From Xanthobacter tagetidis (GTDB lineage: Bacteria; Pseudomonadota; Alphaproteobacteria; Rhizobiales; Xanthobacteraceae): a stretch of DNA of 64,000 bases. Shown here one piece after another: positions 44,330 to 52,149 of the stretch (within the stretch, counting starts at the first letter, position 1; each line of letters begins with the position of its first letter). The translations under genes were made by a program, and so were the position numbers. Where the stretch lies: NCBI RefSeq assembly GCF_003667445.1, contig NZ_RCTF01000001.1, positions 248,001-312,000 on the forward strand. The letters are read 5' to 3'. The notes beneath the pieces are model-generated. The model was given only the letters and a program-made list of their open reading frames with translations, had not been told where the DNA came from and ran no database searches.

Positions 44330-45211
44330 GTGAGCACGACACACGATCACCACGGTCCCGTGGACCCGGCAACGGGCGTCTCCACCACCGGCCACGAGTG
44401 GGACGGCATTTCCGAGCTGAACAACCCGCTGCCGCGCTGGTGGCTCTGGGTGTGGTACGCCACCATCGTCTGGGCGGTGGGCTATTGGCTGCTGTACCCG
44501 GCCTGGCCGCTGATCTCCGGCGCCACGCCCGGCCTGCTCGGCTGGAACTCGCGCGCGGCGGTGCAGATCCAGATCGCCGACCTCAACGCGCTGCGCGCCG
44601 AGAGCGCGGCCAAGCTCGCCAGCGCCTCGCTCGAACAGATCGAGCAGACACCGGCGCTCCTGAACCTCGCCCGGGCGCAGGGCCGTGTCGCCTTTGCCGA
44701 CAATTGCGCGCCCTGCCACGGCGCGGGCGGCGGCGGTGCCACCGGCTATCCCAACCTCAACGACGACGACTGGCTCTGGGGCGGCTCGCTGCCGCAGATT
44801 CAGCAGACCATCCAGTACGGCATCCGGTCCGGTGATCCGGACGCGCACCAGGGCAACATGCCCGCCTTCGGCAAGGACGGCATTCTCCAGAAGCCGGAAA
44901 TCTCGGCCGTGGCGGACTATGTGCGGGTGCTCGCCGGGCTGCAGAAGCCGGGCGCCGACCAGGCCAAGGGCCAGGAGGTCTATGCCGCCAACTGCGCCGC
45001 CTGCCACGGCGACGACGGCAAGGGCAACCAGGAGCTCGGCGCCCCGAACCTGACTGACGGCATCTGGCTCTACGGCTCCGACAAGGCCACCATCGAGCAG
45101 GGCATCATCAACGGCCGCGGCAACGTGATGCCCGCATGGCACGCGCGTCTCGATGCCACCACCATCAAGGCGCTGACGGTCTACGTCCACTCGCTGGGCG
45201 GCGGCCGCTGA
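44330..45211 (+). CDS. ccoP: cbb3-type cytochrome c oxidase subunit III (dihaem cytochrome c)
   Basis: Protein of 293 residues with a membrane anchor (PRWWLWVWYATIVWAVGYW) and two cytochrome c domains with haem motifs CAPCH and CAACH. It receives electrons from soluble or bc1-linked cytochrome c and passes them to CcoO. The start is GTG 44330, with AAGGAGG about 11 bp upstream at the end of ccoQ. The operon ends with a strong hairpin. Confidence 0.94.
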   Translation: MSTTHDHHGPVDPATGVSTTGHEWDGISELNNPLPRWWLWVWYATIVWAVGYWLLYPAWPLISGATPGLLGWNSRAAVQIQIADLNALRAESAAKLASASLEQIEQTPALLNLARAQGRVAFADNCAPCHGAGGGGATGYPNLNDDDWLWGGSLPQIQQTIQYGIRSGDPDAHQGNMPAFGKDGILQKPEISAVADYVRVLAGLQKPGADQAKGQEVYAANCAACHGDDGKGNQELGAPNLTDGIWLYGSDKATIEQGIINGRGNVMPAWHARLDATTIKALTVYVHSLGGGR

Positions 45212-45255
45212 TCGCCCGCACCGTGGGGACCGCAGGGGTCCCCGGTGAGAAGCAA

Positions 45256-45293
45256 GGGCGCTGCGCGAAGCCGGACCGGCTCGCGCAGCGCCC
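45256..45293 (+). terminator. Terminator hairpin of ccoNOQP
   Basis: Perfect 13-bp arms GGGCGCTGCGCGA (45256-45268) and complement (45281-45293); the inner GCCGG/CCGGC also pairs, giving almost continuous pairing. It lies 45 bp after the ccoP stop. No U-run. Confidence 0.6.
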
Positions 45294-45357
45294 GTATTCC
45301 GCGATGTCAAAACGTCGCGCGGCCAATCGCGGCGCGACGAGATGGCGGCCTGACCGG

Positions 45358-45385
45358 TGCAACATTCTAGATTACGAATGTTGCA
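45358..45385. promoter_or_regulatory. 28-bp interrupted palindrome upstream of ccoG
   Basis: TGCAACATTC (45358-45367) and its exact complement GAATGTTGCA (45376-45385) flank 8 AT-rich bases, 211 bp before ccoG. The size and symmetry suggest an operator for a dimeric regulator; the core ATTC-N8-GAAT is similar in shape to LysR-type sites. It does not match FixK, Fur or Irr consensus sites that I know. Confidence 0.5.
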
Positions 45386-45596
45386 AGACCTCCAAGGTCT
45401 CTCCCGGGCCGGCCTGACTCAGGATGTCCGTCGCCCTTCGGCGCCGGGCGCATCCTGGGACCAATCCTCCGAGGGGGCACGGAGGGCGCCCGGGCCGCAC
45501 GGTACGACGGCCAGGATCGGGCAAGGAAGGTCCAGGAAGGACCGTGGCATCTGCTCCCGCCGAAGCGAGGCGGGGCCAAACTCGGCGATCGATACG

Positions 45597-47075
45597 ATGA
45601 CTGCCCTGTCAACGAAGCCCAAGCAGACGAGCGCGGCGGACGCCGCGGTGCTGGCGCATGCCGCGGACGTGGACGACATTCCGCTCTACGAGGCGCGCAA
45701 GCAGATCTATCCGCAGAGCGTCCACGGCCGCTTCCGCACCATCAAGTGGATCGTGCTCGCGATCACGCTCGGCATCTATTACTTCCTGCCCTTCGTGCGC
45801 TGGGACCGGGGCCCGGACGCGCCGAGCCAGGCGGTGCTGATCGACTTCCCCAACCGGCGCTTCTACTTCTTCTTCCTGGAGATCTGGCCGCAGGAATTCT
45901 ACTACGTCGCCGGCCTGCTGATCCTCGCCGCCCTGATCCTATTCCTGATGAATGCGGTCGCGGGGCGTGTGTGGTGCGGCTACATGTGCCCGCAAACCGT
46001 GTGGACCGACCTGTTCATGGCGGTGGAGCGCCTGATCGAGGGCGACCGGCGCGAGCGCATGCGCTCGGACGCGGCGCCCTGGACGCTCGACAAGTTCGCC
46101 CACAAGACACTCAAGCACTCGGTCTGGCTCTTGATCGCCTGGTGGACCGGCGGCGCCTGGGTGCTCTATTTCGCCGACGCGCCGACTTTGGTGGTGGAAC
46201 TCGCCACCTTCCAGGCGCCGGCGATCGCCTACATGTCCATCGGCGTGCTCACCTTCACCACCTATGCCCTCGCCGGGCACATGCGCGAGCAGGTGTGCAC
46301 CTATATGTGCCCGTGGCCGCGCATCCAGGCGGCGCTGACGGACGAGTATGCGCTCAACGTCACCTATCTCTACGACCGCGGCGAGCCCCGCGCCTCCGTG
46401 AAGAAGGCGGCTGCGGCGCGCGCCCACGGCGAGAAGGCCGGCGACTGCATCGACTGCGACCAGTGCGTCGCCGTATGCCCCACCGGCGTCGACATCCGCA
46501 ATGGCATGCAACTCGCCTGCATCCAGTGCGGCCTGTGCATCGATGCGTGCAACACCGTGATGACCAAGGTGGGCCGCCCGGGCAACCTCATCACCTATGA
46601 GAGCGAGGCGAACCTTGAGGCGCGCATCGCCGGCAAGCCGTTCGTGCAGCGCATCATCCGGCCGCGCACGGTGCTCTATGTGGCGCTGATCGTGCTGGCC
46701 TGCGGGCTGATGCTGACGGCGCTGATCGGCCGTTCCACCGAGGGCATCGCCGCGATCCACGACCGCAATCCGGTGTTCGTGCGCCTGTCCGACGGCGCGA
46801 TCCGCAACGCCTACACTGTTCGGCTCACCAACAAGCAGCTCGCCGAGCGCACCTTCGCGCTCTCGGTGGACGGCGTGCCGGGCGCGCAGCTGGAGGTGAT
46901 CGGCGACGAGGCGGACCGGCTGGTGGTGGGACCCGACCAGACGCGCGAGCTGCGGGTGCTGGTGACCACCCGCGACAAGCTGGAGCCCGGCGCCTCGCTG
47001 CCGGTCACGTTCGTGCTGCGCGATAAGGATGCGGACCTGAGCGCCAGGGTCGCGGACCACTTCATCGGGCCTTGA
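45597..47075 (+). CDS. ccoG: cbb3 oxidase assembly ferredoxin-type protein CcoG
   Basis: Polytopic membrane protein of 492 residues with two 4Fe-4S cluster motifs (CIDCDQCVAVCP and CIQCGLCIDACN) plus CGYMCPQTVW and CTYMCPWPR; the C-terminus forms an Ig-like periplasmic domain. CcoG reduces copper for delivery to CuB during cbb3 assembly. ATG 45597 (MTALSTK) is used because the upstream extension is low-complexity; no strong Shine-Dalgarno is seen. Ten bp separate it from ccoH. Confidence 0.93.
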   Translation: MTALSTKPKQTSAADAAVLAHAADVDDIPLYEARKQIYPQSVHGRFRTIKWIVLAITLGIYYFLPFVRWDRGPDAPSQAVLIDFPNRRFYFFFLEIWPQEFYYVAGLLILAALILFLMNAVAGRVWCGYMCPQTVWTDLFMAVERLIEGDRRERMRSDAAPWTLDKFAHKTLKHSVWLLIAWWTGGAWVLYFADAPTLVVELATFQAPAIAYMSIGVLTFTTYALAGHMREQVCTYMCPWPRIQAALTDEYALNVTYLYDRGEPRASVKKAAAARAHGEKAGDCIDCDQCVAVCPTGVDIRNGMQLACIQCGLCIDACNTVMTKVGRPGNLITYESEANLEARIAGKPFVQRIIRPRTVLYVALIVLACGLMLTALIGRSTEGIAAIHDRNPVFVRLSDGAIRNAYTVRLTNKQLAERTFALSVDGVPGAQLEVIGDEADRLVVGPDQTRELRVLVTTRDKLEPGASLPVTFVLRDKDADLSARVADHFIGP

Positions 47076-47085
47076 GGGGGCGATC

Positions 47086-47604
47086 ATGACGGAGCATGCC
47101 ATGACGGCAGACCGAGGCGGCGGCGGACGTCCCCGCGAGATCACCGGTCGGACGGTGCTGTTCGCCCTCCTCGCCTTCTTCGGCGTGGTGGTGGGCGTGA
47201 ACGTGGTCATGGCGCGGTTCGCCGTCACCACCTTCGCCGGGGTGGAGACCGAGAGCTCCTACAAGGCCGGCCTCGCCTTCAAGGGCGAGCTCGCCGCCGC
47301 CGAGCGGCAGGAGGCGCGCCACTGGGCGGTGGACGTCAGCCTTGAGTCCGCCGGCCAGGACCGCACCGTCCTGGTGCGCGCCACGGACGCCGCCGGGCAG
47401 CCGCTGGTCGGGCTCGTGGCCGACGGGCGGCTGGCCCATCCGACCGACGGACGCCGGGACGTCGACCTCGATATCGAGCCTTTGGGCCAGGGTCGCTACC
47501 GCGCCAAGGCCGCGGCGGGGCCGGGCCAGTGGGATCTGGTGATTGATTTCTCGCAAGGCGGCGAACGCGTGTTCCGGTCCAAGAATCGGGTGCAGCTTCC
47601 GTAA
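47086..47604 (+). CDS. ccoH: cbb3 oxidase assembly protein CcoH (FixH)
   Basis: Protein of 172 residues with one membrane helix near 21-42 (TVLFALLAFFGVVVGVNVVMARFAV) and a periplasmic domain; the VETESSYKAGLAF segment is the FixH signature. CcoH is needed to assemble or stabilise cbb3 oxidase. A second ATG 15 bp downstream is an alternative start. It is followed by 213 bp containing two hairpins before ccoI. Confidence 0.88.
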   Translation: MTEHAMTADRGGGGRPREITGRTVLFALLAFFGVVVGVNVVMARFAVTTFAGVETESSYKAGLAFKGELAAAERQEARHWAVDVSLESAGQDRTVLVRATDAAGQPLVGLVADGRLAHPTDGRRDVDLDIEPLGQGRYRAKAAAGPGQWDLVIDFSQGGERVFRSKNRVQLP

Positions 47605-47660
47605 GCCTCCGAGGGCAAGCCGGCCGCGAGCCGGGATCCCGAGGGAGCGTCGAGACTGTC

Positions 47661-47745
47661 GGACAGCACGTCCAGTCACCGGCTGTCCGGGCCTTGGAGT
47701 ACGATAGGACGGCCGGTTCGTCGCGCCGGCGCGCTATCGTACTCC
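47661..47745 (+). terminator. Two hairpins between ccoH and ccoI
   Basis: The first is GGACAGC (47661-47667)/GCTGTCC (47682-47688). The second has perfect 12-bp arms GGAGTACGATAG (47696-47707) and complement (47734-47745), with an inner GC-rich stem, followed by TTCTCTAATTTC. They could terminate ccoGH or modulate read-through into ccoIS. Confidence 0.55.
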
Positions 47746-47817
47746 TTCTCTAATTTCAGGCGGCCGGCGCGGACAGGGCTGGCCGCGGTGCACGCGGGAA
47801 GGATGCCCGGAGTGGGT

Positions 47818-50025
47818 ATGGCCCAGGCAGTCGACTACTCGATGTTCGTCGCCAAGGGGGAGGACGGCCTTCCCCAGATGAGCCTCGCCGTCGACGGCAT
47901 CGACTGCGCCGCCTGCATCGGCGACATCGAGAAGGGGGTCGCGGCGCTGCCCGGCGTGGTGCGCGCCCGCCTCAACTACTCCACCCACCGCTTGACCGTC
48001 GCCTTTGAGGAGGACACGGCGCCTGCTGCGGTGGTGGGGCGGCTGGAGGCGCTCGGCTATCGCGCCCATCCGTTCGCCGGCCGCGCCGAGGAGAGCGAGG
48101 CGCGCCACGCGCAATGGCTGCTGCGCTGCCTCGGCGTGGCGGGCTTCGCGGGCATGAACATCATGCTGCTGTCGGTCTCGGTGTGGTCCGGCAACGTCAC
48201 CGACATCACCCCCGAGACGCGCGACTTCTTCCACTGGATTTCCGCGCTCATCGCGCTTCCGGCGGCGGCCTATGCGGGCCAGCCCTTCTTCCAGAGCGCC
48301 ATGCGGGCGCTGCGCACCCGCACGCTCAACATGGACGTGCCGATCACCCTCGGCGTCCTGCTCGCGCTCGGCATGAGCGTGGTGGAGACCGCGCTGAGCC
48401 AGGAGCACGCTTATTTCGACAGCGCCATCATGCTGCTGTTCTTCCTTTTGGCGGGCCGCTACCTCGACCATGAGGCGCGCCGGCGCACCCGCGCGGTGGC
48501 CGGGAACGTCGCGGCGCTGCGGGGCGACATGGCGCACCGGCTGGAGGCGGACGGCGCGCAGGTGCTGGTGCCGGTGCAGGCGCTCAAGCCCGGCGACCTG
48601 ATCCTGGTCGCGGCCGGCGAGCGGGTGGGCGCGGACGGCGAGGTGGTCGCCGGCGCCTCCGCCGTCGACGAGGCGCTGGTGACGGGCGAGACCCTGCCGC
48701 GGGTGCTGGCGGCCGGCGATCATGTCTATGCAGGCAGCCTCAATGGCGCCGGGGCCATCACGGTGCGCGTCACCGCTGGCGGCGAGAATACGCTGGTGGA
48801 CGACGTGCAGCGCCTGCTCGACGGCGCGCTCGCCGCCAAGAACCGCTATGTGCGCCTCGCAGACCGGGTATCGCGCCTCTACGCCCCCGTGGTCCACCTC
48901 ACTGCGCTCCTGTCCGCCATCGGCTGGCTCGCCTACGGCGCCGGGCTGCACCAGGCGGTGATGATCGCGGTGGCGGTGCTCATCATCACCTGCCCCTGCG
49001 CCCTCGCGCTCGCGGTTCCGGCGGTCCAGGTGACGGCCACCGGCCGCCTGTTCCGCGCCGGGCTCCTGGTGAATGCCGGCGACATGCTGGAGCGGCTCGC
49101 CGGCGTCGACACCGTGGTGTTCGACAAGACCGGCACGCTGACCCTCCCCGATCCCGCCTTGCGCCTGCCTGCGGGGGCCGACCCCGCGCTTCTCGCGCTC
49201 GCCGGCCGGCTCGCGGCCGCGAGCCGCCATCCGCTCGCCCGCGTGGTCGCGGCCCATGCGGACGGCCCGCCCCTCGCCGAGGTGCAGGAGGACAGCGGCC
49301 AGGGCGTGCGCGCCCTGGTGGACGGCGTCGAGGCCCGCCTCGGCAGCCTCGCCTTCTGCGGCGCACAGGCGCCCGCCGATCTGCCTCCCAGCTCCTCGCT
49401 CATGGCCGTGCGGCACGGCGCGCGCACGCTCGTCATGGGCGTCGACCAGGAGCTTCGGCCCGACGCCATAGCCGTGGTCGACGCCCTCAAGGCGCGCGGG
49501 CTCGATGTCCTGATCTTCTCCGGCGACCGCCCGGCGGCGGTGGCGCCGGTGGCCTGCGCGCTCGGCATCGCGCGGTTCGAGGCCGGCATGAAGCCCGCCG
49601 ACAAGATTGCCGCGCTCGACCGGCTCAAGGCCGAGGGCCGCAGCGTGCTGATGGTGGGCGACGGGCTCAACGACGCACCGGCGCTCGCCGCCGCCGCGGT
49701 CTCGCTCTCCCCCGCCACCGGGGCCGCGGTGACGCAGGCCCATGCGGACGCCGTGTTCCTGGGCCGCCGCCTGCTGCCGGTGCTGACGGCGGTGGACGGC
49801 GCGCGGGTGGCGGCACGGCTGATGCGCCAGAACCTCGGGCTCGCCATCCTCTACAATTTCATCGCGGTGCCGCTTGCCATTGCGGGGCTTGTCACGCCTC
49901 TGGTGGCGGCGCTCGCCATGTCCGGCTCGTCGATCCTCGTCACGCTGAATGCCTTGCGCGCGGCGCGGCCTGGCCGCAAGGATGAGGCCGCCGAAGCCAT
50001 CGCCCTCAAGGAGGCGACCGCATGA
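47818..50025 (+). CDS. ccoI: Copper-translocating P1B-type ATPase CcoI (FixI)
   Basis: Protein of 735 residues exporting Cu(I) from the cytoplasm for cbb3 oxidase assembly. The N-terminal metal-binding motif GIDCAAC is followed by TGET in the actuator, the channel motif CPC (IITCPCALALA), the phosphorylation site DKTGTLT and GDGLNDAPAL. ATG 47818 is chosen because GGAG lies five bases upstream; an ATG at 47803 and a GTG at 47788 are possible. Its stop overlaps the ccoS start (ATGA). Confidence 0.93.
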   Translation: MAQAVDYSMFVAKGEDGLPQMSLAVDGIDCAACIGDIEKGVAALPGVVRARLNYSTHRLTVAFEEDTAPAAVVGRLEALGYRAHPFAGRAEESEARHAQWLLRCLGVAGFAGMNIMLLSVSVWSGNVTDITPETRDFFHWISALIALPAAAYAGQPFFQSAMRALRTRTLNMDVPITLGVLLALGMSVVETALSQEHAYFDSAIMLLFFLLAGRYLDHEARRRTRAVAGNVAALRGDMAHRLEADGAQVLVPVQALKPGDLILVAAGERVGADGEVVAGASAVDEALVTGETLPRVLAAGDHVYAGSLNGAGAITVRVTAGGENTLVDDVQRLLDGALAAKNRYVRLADRVSRLYAPVVHLTALLSAIGWLAYGAGLHQAVMIAVAVLIITCPCALALAVPAVQVTATGRLFRAGLLVNAGDMLERLAGVDTVVFDKTGTLTLPDPALRLPAGADPALLALAGRLAAASRHPLARVVAAHADGPPLAEVQEDSGQGVRALVDGVEARLGSLAFCGAQAPADLPPSSSLMAVRHGARTLVMGVDQELRPDAIAVVDALKARGLDVLIFSGDRPAAVAPVACALGIARFEAGMKPADKIAALDRLKAEGRSVLMVGDGLNDAPALAAAAVSLSPATGAAVTQAHADAVFLGRRLLPVLTAVDGARVAARLMRQNLGLAILYNFIAVPLAIAGLVTPLVAALAMSGSSILVTLNALRAARPGRKDEAAEAIALKEATA

Positions 50026-50171
50026 ACGTGCTCGTCTATCTGGTGCCGCTCGCGCTGCTGCTCGGGCTGGGCGGTCTCTTCGCCTTCCTGTGGAGCCTGA
50101 AGAGCGGCCAGTATGAAGACCTCGACGGGGCCGCGGTGCGCGTCCTGTCCGACGACGACCTCGCCAAATGA
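50022..50171 (+). CDS. ccoS: cbb3 oxidase maturation protein CcoS (FixS)
   Basis: Small protein of 49 residues: MNVLVYLVPLALLLGLGGLF and FAFLWSLKSGQYEDLDG, with one membrane helix and the GQYEDL(D/E)G motif diagnostic of CcoS. It is needed for cofactor insertion into cbb3 oxidase. ATG 50022 overlaps the ccoI stop and its own stop overlaps the start of the CcoA-like gene, so three proteins are translationally coupled. Confidence 0.93.
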   Translation: MNVLVYLVPLALLLGLGGLFAFLWSLKSGQYEDLDGAAVRVLSDDDLAK

Positions 50172-51292
50172 GACCGGCGGTGGGCGTCGCCGCGCCGCGC
50201 GCGGGCATGCTGGTATGCGTGTGCGACCCGCAGCTGGACGTGCCCGCCAACGACAATGCCCGCGGCCCCGCCGGCATCGTGCCGCTGGCGCTCGGCTTCG
50301 CCTTCGCGGTGCTGGCGCAGACGGTGGCTTCCGCCGCGCTGCCGCTCGCGGGCGCCCAGCTCGCCCCGCGGGAAGGGCTGGCGACCCTGCCATTCGCGGC
50401 GATGCTGCTCGGTGCCGCGCTCGCCTCCTTCCCCGCCTCGTTCCTGCGCGATGCGTTCGGCCGGCGCACCGGCTTCGCGCTCGGCGCCTCGCTCGGCATC
50501 GCCGGCGGCGTGCTGCTCGCGGCGGCGCTGGTGCAGCGCCAGTTCGCCTGGGCCTGCCTCGGCGCCCTGTGGCTCGGCATGGCGCAGGGCTTCTCCTTCT
50601 TCTACCGGCACGAGGCCGCGGCCGCGTCGGGCCGCCCGGCCGCCGCCACAGCCGGCGTTCTCGCGGGCGGCCTTCTGGCCGCGCTCGCCGGGCCGACGCT
50701 GGCCGCGTTCGCGGAGGACCTCGTCGCCCCCTATTTCCTGGTGGGCGCGGCCGGGCTCGCGGCGCTCGCGCACACCGCCTCGCTCGGCGTCGCGGTGCGC
50801 CTCGCGCCCGATCCGCTGCCGGTGTTCCGCGCCAAGGAGTGCGCACCGCTCTCGGCCATCGCCGTGCCGACGGCGCTCGGCGCGCTCGCCTGGTTCGGCA
50901 TGAACGCGGTGATGTCCGGCGCACCGCTCGGGCTGGTGGGCTGCGGCATCGGCGAAGCCGCTGTGTTCGGCTTCGTCGCCCTGCACGTGGCCGCCATGTA
51001 TGCCCCCGCCGTGCCGCTGGCGCTCCTGGGCGACCGGGTGCCGCCCTATGCACTCGCCGTGCTCGGCGTGGCGCTGGTGGCGCTCGCGGTGCCACTCGAC
51101 CTGATGCGCACACCGGAGGCGATCACCGCTGCGCTGGTGATGGTCGGCGCCGGCTGGTCGGTGGCGACCGTGGGCGCGACCTCCGCCATCTACCGCGCCG
51201 GCCCGCCGGGGCGCCTCGCGCTGGCGCTGCATGACGGCGGCCTGTTCCTCGCCGCCATCCTCGGCGCGATCGCCGGCGGCCTCATGGCCTGA
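50168..51292 (+). CDS. ccoA: MFS copper importer, CcoA-like
   Basis: Twelve-helix-type major facilitator protein of 374 residues. It carries M245-N-A-V-M249 and H273-V-A-A-M277, that is MxxxM and HxxxM motifs 28 residues apart, the same spacing as the copper-binding motifs of Rhodobacter CcoA. CcoA imports Cu for cbb3 oxidase biogenesis. The N-terminus adds MLVCVCD with two cysteines, which could bind metal. ATG 50168 overlaps the ccoS stop (ATGA), placing it in the assembly operon. The assignment rests on motifs plus context; motif spacing of CcoA is from memory. Confidence 0.78.
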   Translation: MRPAVGVAAPRAGMLVCVCDPQLDVPANDNARGPAGIVPLALGFAFAVLAQTVASAALPLAGAQLAPREGLATLPFAAMLLGAALASFPASFLRDAFGRRTGFALGASLGIAGGVLLAAALVQRQFAWACLGALWLGMAQGFSFFYRHEAAAASGRPAAATAGVLAGGLLAALAGPTLAAFAEDLVAPYFLVGAAGLAALAHTASLGVAVRLAPDPLPVFRAKECAPLSAIAVPTALGALAWFGMNAVMSGAPLGLVGCGIGEAAVFGFVALHVAAMYAPAVPLALLGDRVPPYALAVLGVALVALAVPLDLMRTPEAITAALVMVGAGWSVATVGATSAIYRAGPPGRLALALHDGGLFLAAILGAIAGGLMA

Positions 51293-51384
51293 TGTCGGAG
51301 CGCGGGTTCCGGCGCCGCGCGTGCGCGGCTATAAGCTGGCCCTGATCCGAAGGGCGCTTCGCCGCCCGCCGAGCGAGGCGCGTC

Positions 51385-52140
51385 ATGTCCCATCCCTTCT
51401 CCCTGTCCGGGCAGACCGCCCTCGTCACCGGCTCGGCGGCCGGGCTCGGCTTCGAGATCGCCGCCGCGCTGGCGCAGGCGGGCGCGCACGTGCTGGTGAA
51501 CGGGCGCGACCAAGGCCGCCTCGCCGCCGCCGCCACGGCCATCATCCGCAAAGGCGGCCATGCCGAGCCGTTCCTGCTCGACGTGTTCGACGCCGAGGCG
51601 GTGACGGCGCGCATGGCCTCGGCGCCGCCGATCCACATCCTCGTCAACAATGCCGGCGCGCGCGACCGGCGCGGCTTTCTCGACATGGAAACCGCGGATT
51701 TCCGCGCCCTGATCGAGCTCGACCTCATCGCGCCGGCGCACCTCACCCGCGCGGTGGCGCGAGCCATGGCGAAGCGCGGCGAGGGCGGGCGGATCATCAA
51801 CATCACCTCCATTGCCGGCCCGCTCTCCCGCGCCGGCGATGCGGCCTACACCACGGCGAAAGGTGGATTGGAGGCGCTGACTCGGGCGCTCGCGGCGGAC
51901 CTCGGGCCGCACGCCATCACTGTGAACGCCATCGCGCCCGGCTACTTCCTCACCGAACCCAATGCGGAACTCGCGCGCGACCAGGCGGTGGGCGAATGGC
52001 TCTCCCGGCGCACCTCGCTCGGGCGCTGGGGCCAGCCGGGCGAGATTGCCGGGGCGGCCGTGTTCCTCGCCTCGCCGGCCGCCTCCTACGTCACCGGCCA
52101 TGTGCTGGCGGTGGACGGCGGCTATCTCGCGCACTTCTGA
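51385..52140 (+). CDS. Short-chain dehydrogenase/reductase, gluconate-5-dehydrogenase-like
   Basis: Oxidoreductase of 251 residues. TGSAAGLGFEIA is the cofactor motif, NNAGARDRRGF the NNAG motif, NITSIAGP holds the catalytic Ser and YTTAKGGLEAL the Tyr-Lys pair. The end YVTGHVLAVDGGYLAHF is typical. NNAGxRxR(R)xF is seen in gluconate 5-dehydrogenase relatives, so a sugar-acid substrate is possible but unproven. It follows the cbb3 operon by 92 bp and converges with trkH. Confidence 0.85.
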   Translation: MSHPFSLSGQTALVTGSAAGLGFEIAAALAQAGAHVLVNGRDQGRLAAAATAIIRKGGHAEPFLLDVFDAEAVTARMASAPPIHILVNNAGARDRRGFLDMETADFRALIELDLIAPAHLTRAVARAMAKRGEGGRIINITSIAGPLSRAGDAAYTTAKGGLEALTRALAADLGPHAITVNAIAPGYFLTEPNAELARDQAVGEWLSRRTSLGRWGQPGEIAGAAVFLASPAASYVTGHVLAVDGGYLAHF

Positions 52141-52149
52141 GGCGGCGCG

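Larger units (their letters stand above)
45212..45596. promoter_or_regulatory. 385-bp gap between ccoP and ccoG with terminator and large palindrome
   Basis: It holds the ccoNOQP terminator (45256-45293) and a 28-bp interrupted palindrome (45358-45385). I see no TTGAT-N4-ATCAA box, unlike upstream of ccoN. The sequence from 45390 to 45596 is open in the ccoG frame but low-complexity and is treated as leader. Confidence 0.5.

Noticed and set aside
45357..45596. N-terminal extension of CcoG by 80 residues
   Set aside because: The extension runs through the palindrome and lacks family similarity; homologues begin shortly before the QIYPQSVHGRFR segment.
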